From assembly GCA_046706145.1 (NCBI GenBank), contig JBJKPP010000270.1, forward strand, positions 1 through 11,041: a stretch of DNA of 11,041 bases, written 5' to 3'. The notes below the pieces were generated by a model. The model had not been told where the DNA came from and made no database searches. It was given only the letters and a program-made list of their open reading frames with translations. This DNA is from JBJKPP01 sp046706145 (lineage in GTDB: Bacteria; Bacteroidota; Ignavibacteria; Ignavibacteriales; Ignavibacteriaceae). Both the position numbers and the translations under genes were made by a program. This document shows, one piece after another, positions 7,088 to 11,041 of the stretch. The first letter of the stretch is position 1, and every line of letters starts with the position of its first letter.

Positions 7088-9484
7088 TTGATTAAAAAAG
7101 TTCTAATACTTTCATTACTACTGCTCGGCTCATCTCTCACTATATATGGCCAGCAAGAATCCAGCGCTAAAAGCACTACATCTATAACCGGGAAAGTTTT
7201 TGATGAACAAACAAAAAGGCCAATTCAATTTTCGAACGTTGTTCTTTCAACCACCAATGACAGCGTCCAGGTTACTGGAACAGTAACAAATAAGGACGGC
7301 GACTTTTTATTAAAAGGAATTAGAAACGGACGATATTTTCTACAGGTTAGGTTTATAGGATATACAACACGAAAAATTAAAAATATATTAATCTCAAACT
7401 CAACGTACAATTTAAATTTAGGTAAAATATATTTAAAACCTTCCGCAATTAATTTAAAAAGTGTTGTAATAAACGGTAAGAGATCGCCTATATCATATGA
7501 GCTTGACAAAAAAGTTATAGACGTTAGCCAGATGAAGACAGCAATGTCAGGCACTGCTGCGGATGTCCTGGAGAATATTCCTTCGGTAAATGTAGATATT
7601 AACGGCAATGTAAGCTTAAGGGGCAGTACGAATTTTCAAGTGCTTATTAACGGGCATCCTTCAGTTATGGACCCTCAAGATGCGTTACAACAAATACCCG
7701 CCAGTTCAATTAAAACAATCGAACTTATTACGAATCCTTCAGCAAAGTATGATGCCAGCGGAACAGCGGGTATTATTAATATCATTCTTAAAAAAAATAC
7801 TAATCTTGGATTAAGCGGTCTTGTAGATATAATGGGAGGGCTGCGTAATAAATATGGCGGGAATCTAATCCTTCAATATAAAACCCCATTTATAAATTAC
7901 AATTTGGGTATTGATTTAAACCATCGTTCTTTTCCAGGCACACGAACTGAGAACAAACAGTTTATTATATCCGGCAATACTTCTTATCTAAACTCCAATG
8001 GGGATATGACTTGGGGAAGAACTGTATCTGGGATTAGAGGTGGACTAGATTTCAATTTCAGCGATAATGATATTCTTTCAGTCGGCGGAAGGTATGGTTC
8101 GAGATCTTTTTTAAGAAATTCGACTCTGAATTATGATCAATGGTATAATAACTCGCCTCAAAACTTTTTTTATTTAGATAATACCAACCATAACCATTCC
8201 GGTACGTTTTATGATTTGAATACTAATTACCAGCATAAATTTGGAGACGATGGAAATCAGTTGACAGCTAATTTATCTTTCAGACATCGTAATAACAATG
8301 AGGCTTCCGAAAGTTACTCAACAATTGCGAGCGGCCAAATCAACGGAACCAAAACAACCGAGCTAGGGCCAGGTAGCGAGTTACGAGGAAACATGGATTA
8401 CGTTTTGCCACTAAATAAAAATGAAAAATTCTCTGCGGGTACAGAATATTTCGCCAGGCTTAGGCAGGATATAAACAAATTATATTTTTTTGACTCAACT
8501 AATAATAAATATATCTTTCAACAACCCTTCAGCCACACAAATGATTTTAATCGAACAAGATTTGCTGCATATTCGATCTTTTCAAATAAATGGGACAGCC
8601 TTGGAGTACAACTTGGTGCACGTACAGAATATACTTACCAGCTTGTAAAATTGGTGGAAACGGGACAGCGATTTACTTTAAGCAGATGGGATTTTTTTCC
8701 TTCTATTCATGCATCTTACAGCTTTGCAGGCGGCACGCAAATTATGGCAGGTTATTCCCGTCGAATTGAACGACCAGACGGCGGCGACCTTGAACCTTTC
8801 TATACATGGTTTGATGCGACAGATGTACGAATAGGAAATCCCAACCTTCAGCCGGAATTTATTGATTCTTATGAAATAGGCTATCAAACATTTTTCGGTA
8901 AGATGTCATTTTCAAATGATTTTTATTACCGCTTTACTCATAATAAAATGGAAGATATAAATTCAGTTTATGCTGCAAACGTAACGCTTCACACAAGCGC
9001 GAATGTAGGAACTGATCATTCTCTTGGTGCTGAATTCAGCATATTGTTTAACCCGGTTAAAATCTGGCAGTTCAATTTAACAGGCGATGTATATGATTAT
9101 AAAATTCAGGGCAACTTATTTAATCAATCGTTTGCAAGGGAAAGTTTTGACTGGAATATCAAATGCAGTAATGATTTAACTATAACGCCCTCGACAGAAT
9201 TGCAATTAAATACACGGTATCACAGTCCATCAGTTACAGCGCAGGGGAAATGGGAGGGATATTTTACTACCGATCTTGCAGTGAAGCAAAATCTAATCGG
9301 CAAACAATTGTCCTTAAATTTGCAAGTTAGAGATTTGCTTCATACGGGAGGCTGGGAATACTATTCTCAAGGAACTGATTTTTACAATTATTTTCATTTT
9401 AAAAGAGAGTCGCCCCAGGTAATGCTGGATTTAAAATATAATTTCAATAATTATAAAGAAAAACAGCCTCAAGAAGCTGAATAA
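7088..9484 (+). CDS. Outer-membrane beta-barrel protein, TonB-dependent-receptor-like
   Basis: 798 residues from a TTG start. That start is chosen because GAGG (7079-7082) lies 5 nt upstream and the product then begins with a compact signal peptide, MIKKVLILSLLLLGSS...IYGQQ. Domains: carboxypeptidase-regulatory-like beta-sandwich (about 32-118, TGKVFDEQTKRPIQ...), a plug-like domain (about 125-236, with LENIPSVNVD, GNVSLRGS, LINGHPS and the hallmark ITNPSAKYDASGTAGIINI), then a long beta-barrel (about 240-798) rich in aromatic, Asn and Gly strands, matching the Bacteroidota outer-membrane barrel family related to TonB-dependent receptors. No SusD-like partner is adjacent and I see no clear TonB box, so active uptake is uncertain. 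Its promoter carries the TTTCAT-N5-TTTCAT box, placing it under the adjacent two-component system. Substrate unknown. Confidence 0.92.
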   Translation: MIKKVLILSLLLLGSSLTIYGQQESSAKSTTSITGKVFDEQTKRPIQFSNVVLSTTNDSVQVTGTVTNKDGDFLLKGIRNGRYFLQVRFIGYTTRKIKNILISNSTYNLNLGKIYLKPSAINLKSVVINGKRSPISYELDKKVIDVSQMKTAMSGTAADVLENIPSVNVDINGNVSLRGSTNFQVLINGHPSVMDPQDALQQIPASSIKTIELITNPSAKYDASGTAGIINIILKKNTNLGLSGLVDIMGGLRNKYGGNLILQYKTPFINYNLGIDLNHRSFPGTRTENKQFIISGNTSYLNSNGDMTWGRTVSGIRGGLDFNFSDNDILSVGGRYGSRSFLRNSTLNYDQWYNNSPQNFFYLDNTNHNHSGTFYDLNTNYQHKFGDDGNQLTANLSFRHRNNNEASESYSTIASGQINGTKTTELGPGSELRGNMDYVLPLNKNEKFSAGTEYFARLRQDINKLYFFDSTNNKYIFQQPFSHTNDFNRTRFAAYSIFSNKWDSLGVQLGARTEYTYQLVKLVETGQRFTLSRWDFFPSIHASYSFAGGTQIMAGYSRRIERPDGGDLEPFYTWFDATDVRIGNPNLQPEFIDSYEIGYQTFFGKMSFSNDFYYRFTHNKMEDINSVYAANVTLHTSANVGTDHSLGAEFSILFNPVKIWQFNLTGDVYDYKIQGNLFNQSFARESFDWNIKCSNDLTITPSTELQLNTRYHSPSVTAQGKWEGYFTTDLAVKQNLIGKQLSLNLQVRDLLHTGGWEYYSQGTDFYNYFHFKRESPQVMLDLKYNFNNYKEKQPQEAE

Positions 9485-9530
9485 GCCGGAAAGTAATCCG
9501 ATATAATAGTTAGAAATTTCCAGCTATGTT

Positions 9531-9555
9531 AATTGTAAACCCACAACGTACAATT
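9531..9555 (+). terminator. Possible hairpin downstream of the outer-membrane protein gene
   Basis: AATTGTA (9531-9537) and TACAATT (9549-9555) form a perfect 7-bp inverted repeat with an 11-nt loop, followed by a T-rich stretch (TATTTATAG). The stem is AT-rich and there is no clean T-run, so termination is only possible. It sits about 45 bp after the stop codon and before the next promoter box. Confidence 0.3.
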
Positions 9556-9586
9556 TATTTATAGAGTAATCTAACCTTATTGTTTA

Positions 9587-9603
9587 TTTCATCATCATTT
9601 CAT
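9587..9603 (+). promoter_or_regulatory. Response-regulator box in front of the PepSY-like gene
   Basis: TTTCAT (9587-9592), CATCA, TTTCAT (9598-9603): fourth exact 11-bp-period repeat in the window. A weak -10 candidate, TTAAAA (9622-9627), lies 18 bp further on and would give a leader of roughly 25 nt holding the Shine-Dalgarno. The box implies that this small gene has its own promoter, separate from the upstream barrel gene. Confidence 0.68.
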
Positions 9604-9644
9604 AATCATTATTTAATTTGGTTAAAACAATTTAAGGAATTATT

Positions 9645-9652
9645 AGAGGAGG
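9645..9652 (+). promoter_or_regulatory. Strong ribosome binding site of the PepSY-like gene
   Basis: AGAGGAGG, 5 nt before ATG 9658. It decides the start: the frame is open further upstream to a TTG at 9580, but that longer start would bury the signal peptide and place the promoter box inside the gene. Confidence 0.85.
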
Positions 9653-9657
9653 CGGTT

Positions 9658-10164
9658 ATGAAATTATCAAATTCATTCATTTTTTCTTCATTATTAGTAG
9701 TTGCTTTTTTACTTACAATAAGCTTAAATTTGTTCGCTCAGGAAAAGCAGATAAGCAAAAAGGAAGTTCCGACTGCTGTGCTTAAGTCTTTTAAGAAAGA
9801 ATATCCTAAGGCCCGCATAAAAGGATTAAGCACTGAAACTGAAAACGGTAAGAGTTATTTTGAAATTGAAAGCATTGACGGAAAGGTAAGAAGAGATCTT
9901 CTCTATTCTTCGGATGGAAAGATTGCCGAGATTGAAGAAACAATTACAACATCCAACCTTCCCAAGGAATCGATTCGGTCAATTCAAAAGAAGATTCCTG
10001 GTGGAAAAATTGAAAAAGCCGAGAGGGTCATAAGTGATTCTAAAGTAAATTTCGAACTCAAAGTAACAAGGAAGAAAGCGACTTATGAAGTTGTCTTAGA
10101 TTCAACTGGAAAAGTAGTGAAAGCTGAGAAAATAAATAAGGAAAATGATGAGGACAACGATTAA
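9658..10164 (+). CDS. Exported PepSY-like protein with two tandem domains
   Basis: 168 residues. Signal peptide MKLSNSFIFSSLLVVAF... with cleavage near LFAQ (residue 28). The mature part is two related units. The first (about 35-95: VPTAVLKSFKKEYPKA, then YFEIESIDGKVRRDLLYSSDGKI) and the second (about 100-158: LPKESIRSIQKKIPGGKI, then NFELKVTRKKATYEVVLDSTGKV) share the helix-strand-strand pattern of the PepSY-like family, once labelled putative beta-lactamase-inhibitor-like. The tail is acidic (NKENDEDND). The protein should act in the periplasm. Small proteins of this kind are often found near two-component systems in Bacteroidota, which fits a role in binding ligand or damping the sensor, though that is inference. 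It has its own regulator box and a very strong ribosome site, so high expression on induction is expected. Confidence 0.88.
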   Translation: MKLSNSFIFSSLLVVAFLLTISLNLFAQEKQISKKEVPTAVLKSFKKEYPKARIKGLSTETENGKSYFEIESIDGKVRRDLLYSSDGKIAEIEETITTSNLPKESIRSIQKKIPGGKIEKAERVISDSKVNFELKVTRKKATYEVVLDSTGKVVKAEKINKENDEDND

Positions 10165-10183
10165 TATTATGAATCTGTAAGTT

Positions 10184-10213
10184 AAGGAGGATATGAACCT
10201 TAGGTCTGTTTAG
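10184..10213 (+). other. Strong Shine-Dalgarno with a six-codon frame, possible leader or lost gene start
   Basis: AAGGAGG (10184-10190), among the best ribosome site matches in the window, is followed after 2 nt by ATG and the frame MNLRSV-stop (10193-10213). The spacing is shorter than optimal. A second mini-frame, MESETQRLPKILIFN-stop (10222-10269), follows with no good ribosome site. Neither is likely a protein gene. The first could be a leader peptide or the original start of the PAP2 gene, now cut off from it. Confidence 0.3.
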
Positions 10214-10318
10214 TTTTAATCATGGAAAGTGAAACGCAGCGATTACCAAAAATTTTGATTTTTAATTAATCAAGAAAGCAAAATTTGATTTTAGCATAAG
10301 CCTAAAGGTTCTTCCTCT
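10186..10318. repeat. Long imperfect inverted repeat between the PepSY-like and second PAP2 genes
   Basis: Left arm 10186-10204 (GGAGGATATGAACCTTAGG) pairs with right arm 10301-10318 (CCTAAAGGTTCTTCCTCT). The inner block AACCTTAGG pairs with CCTAAAGGTT with one bulged A, G10195 pairs with C10311, and after a small internal loop GGAGGA pairs with TCCTCT including one G-T wobble: about 16 base pairs around a 96-nt loop. Inside the loop, TTGATT (10255-10260) and AATCAA (10268-10273) form a smaller hairpin. The structure would bury both the AAGGAGG sequence and the likely CTG start of the next gene. It could be an RNA switch or the ends of a small inserted element. Confidence 0.5.
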
Positions 10319-11041
10319 GTCAAGAGACTCGAAAATATTCTTTATTTTATTTCTTTTAATACCGTTGGTTGTTTTTGGCCAACAGAAGTATCTCGATACT
10401 CTTTCTAATTCTCTTTATTCTGCGTCAGCTTTTGGTAAACAGAATGGGGAAGTTGATCAATTAAAAATCAATAATAATAGTATTAGTTACCTGCCCGCTT
10501 GGTACGACGTTTTTACTAACGTTCCACTCGATTTTTTTGATTTTGGAAAGTCAGTGGTCAATAAGAATAGCATTGAGCCGCTTTTGTTTTTAACATTAAG
10601 CACGGCAGCGTTAATGACGGTTGATCGGAAAGATTGGCAAAACACAAAAATTCTCTGTAGGCGTTCACTTTCTTTAACTGATATGACAAAGGGTATTGTA
10701 AATATTGGTAACGGGAAATGGCAATTGAGTGTAGCCGGAGCAGGAATTCTTGCCGGGCTTGTGTTCCATGATCGGAAAATAGTTAATACATCTTTTGAAA
10801 GTGTGGAAGCATTGATCTCGGCTGGTCTCTTTGTACAAATTATTAAAAGATGCACCGGAAGACAAAGCCCTGCCGACGCTCATCGTTCATCCGGTGCCTG
10901 GGAGTTGTTCCCGGATTTTGCTGAATACCAGCATAATCAGCCAAACTTCTATTCATTTCCCTCAGGTCATATTGCAAGCACTGCTGCAATTCTTACGGTT
11001 ATTACTGAAAATTTTCCCAATGTAGTATGGCTTAAACCGGT
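10317..11041 (+). CDS. Second PAP2-family phosphatase, non-ATG start, 3' end outside window
   Basis: 241 residues visible from the proposed CTG start. The frame is open from 10266 after a TAA at 10263, but contains no ATG, GTG or TTG before the signal peptide SRDSKIFFILFLLIPLVVFGQQ. CTG at 10317 has AAAGG (10304-10308) 8 nt upstream and gives a normal n-region. The body shows membrane-like segments (about 86-101, 136-150, 162-176), a C1-like motif Lys177...GRQSP (Ser184 where Arg is usual, Pro185) and the C2 motif PSGH (215-218). C3 lies beyond the edge. Function by family: removal of phosphate from membrane lipids on the periplasmic side. With 152 bp and no promoter box between, it may be transcribed from the PepSY-like promoter. 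Alternatives: ATA (10296) or ATC (10269) as start, or a gene damaged at its 5' end. Confidence 0.72.
   Translation, partial: MSRDSKIFFILFLLIPLVVFGQQKYLDTLSNSLYSASAFGKQNGEVDQLKINNNSISYLPAWYDVFTNVPLDFFDFGKSVVNKNSIEPLLFLTLSTAALMTVDRKDWQNTKILCRRSLSLTDMTKGIVNIGNGKWQLSVAGAGILAGLVFHDRKIVNTSFESVEALISAGLFVQIIKRCTGRQSPADAHRSSGAWELFPDFAEYQHNQPNFYSFPSGHIASTAAILTVITENFPNVVWLKP

Noticed and set aside
7225..7608. 127-codon minus-strand frame inside the outer-membrane protein gene
   Set aside because: Antisense to the regulatory-like and plug domains of a convincing gene; no start signal.
9580..9657. Earlier TTG start (9580) for the PepSY-like protein
   Set aside because: It would bury the signal peptide and put the regulator box inside the coding region; ATG 9658 has an excellent ribosome site.
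10249..10292. Near-repeat AAAATTTTGATTTTT / AAAATTTGATTTT between the PepSY-like and PAP2 genes
   Set aside because: Low-complexity A/T sequence differing in run length; not convincing as a functional repeat on its own.
10487..10855. 122-codon open frame on the minus strand across the second PAP2 gene
   Set aside because: Antisense to a frame with a signal peptide and the PSGH motif; no recognisable features of its own.
1..11041. tRNA, rRNA, CRISPR arrays, transposase genes, phage genes
   Set aside because: I looked on both strands and saw no cloverleaf, spaced repeats, transposase motifs or phage-like proteins.

Overview
The window looks like a chromosomal segment from an AT-rich, Gram-negative member of the Bacteroidota/Ignavibacteria side of the tree. 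The evidence is a Bacteroidota-type outer-membrane barrel protein with a carboxypeptidase-regulatory-like domain, a PepSY-like periplasmic protein, a caa3-type oxidase with cytochrome c fused to subunit II, and PAP2 phosphatases carrying signal peptides. Several genes have clear Shine-Dalgarno sites and one promoter has a TATAAT -10 box. That fits Ignavibacteria or a related lineage better than classical Bacteroidia, but the placement is an inference.

Layout. Positions 1-2393 (minus strand) hold the respiratory genes ctaC and ctaD, overlapping by 4 bases; ctaD runs off the left edge. Positions 2643-4499 (minus strand) hold a YncE-like beta-propeller gene followed by a PAP2 lipid-phosphatase gene. 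A 306-bp divergent intergenic region (4500-4805) separates these from a plus-strand block: an OmpR-family response regulator and its histidine kinase (4806-6866, CusR/CusS-like), an outer-membrane beta-barrel/TonB-dependent-receptor-like protein (7088-9484), a small exported PepSY-like protein (9658-10164), and a second PAP2 gene that runs off the right edge. The second PAP2 gene has no ATG, GTG or TTG at its expected start.

Main discovery. The exact direct repeat TTTCAT-N5-TTTCAT, with an 11-bp period (one helical turn), occurs four times in the window. Each copy lies just upstream of a gene and points towards it: the YncE-like gene, the response regulator, the outer-membrane protein and the PepSY-like protein. 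Hexamer-N5-hexamer direct repeats are the known site architecture of OmpR-family regulators such as PhoP and PmrA. I read this as the operator of the response regulator encoded here. It would define a local regulon: autoregulated two-component system, YncE-like protein plus PAP2, outer-membrane protein, PepSY-like protein, and possibly the second PAP2. No copy precedes the cytochrome oxidase genes.

How the parts may work together (inference). An envelope signal, possibly a metal, cationic peptide or lipid-state cue, is sensed by the kinase. The regulator then remodels the envelope through lipid phosphate removal (two PAP2 enzymes), an outer-membrane barrel, and two periplasmic proteins that could bind ligand or modulate the sensor. 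A second oddity is a long imperfect inverted repeat (10186-10204 with 10301-10318) between the PepSY-like gene and the second PAP2 gene. It covers a strong Shine-Dalgarno sequence and the likely non-ATG start.
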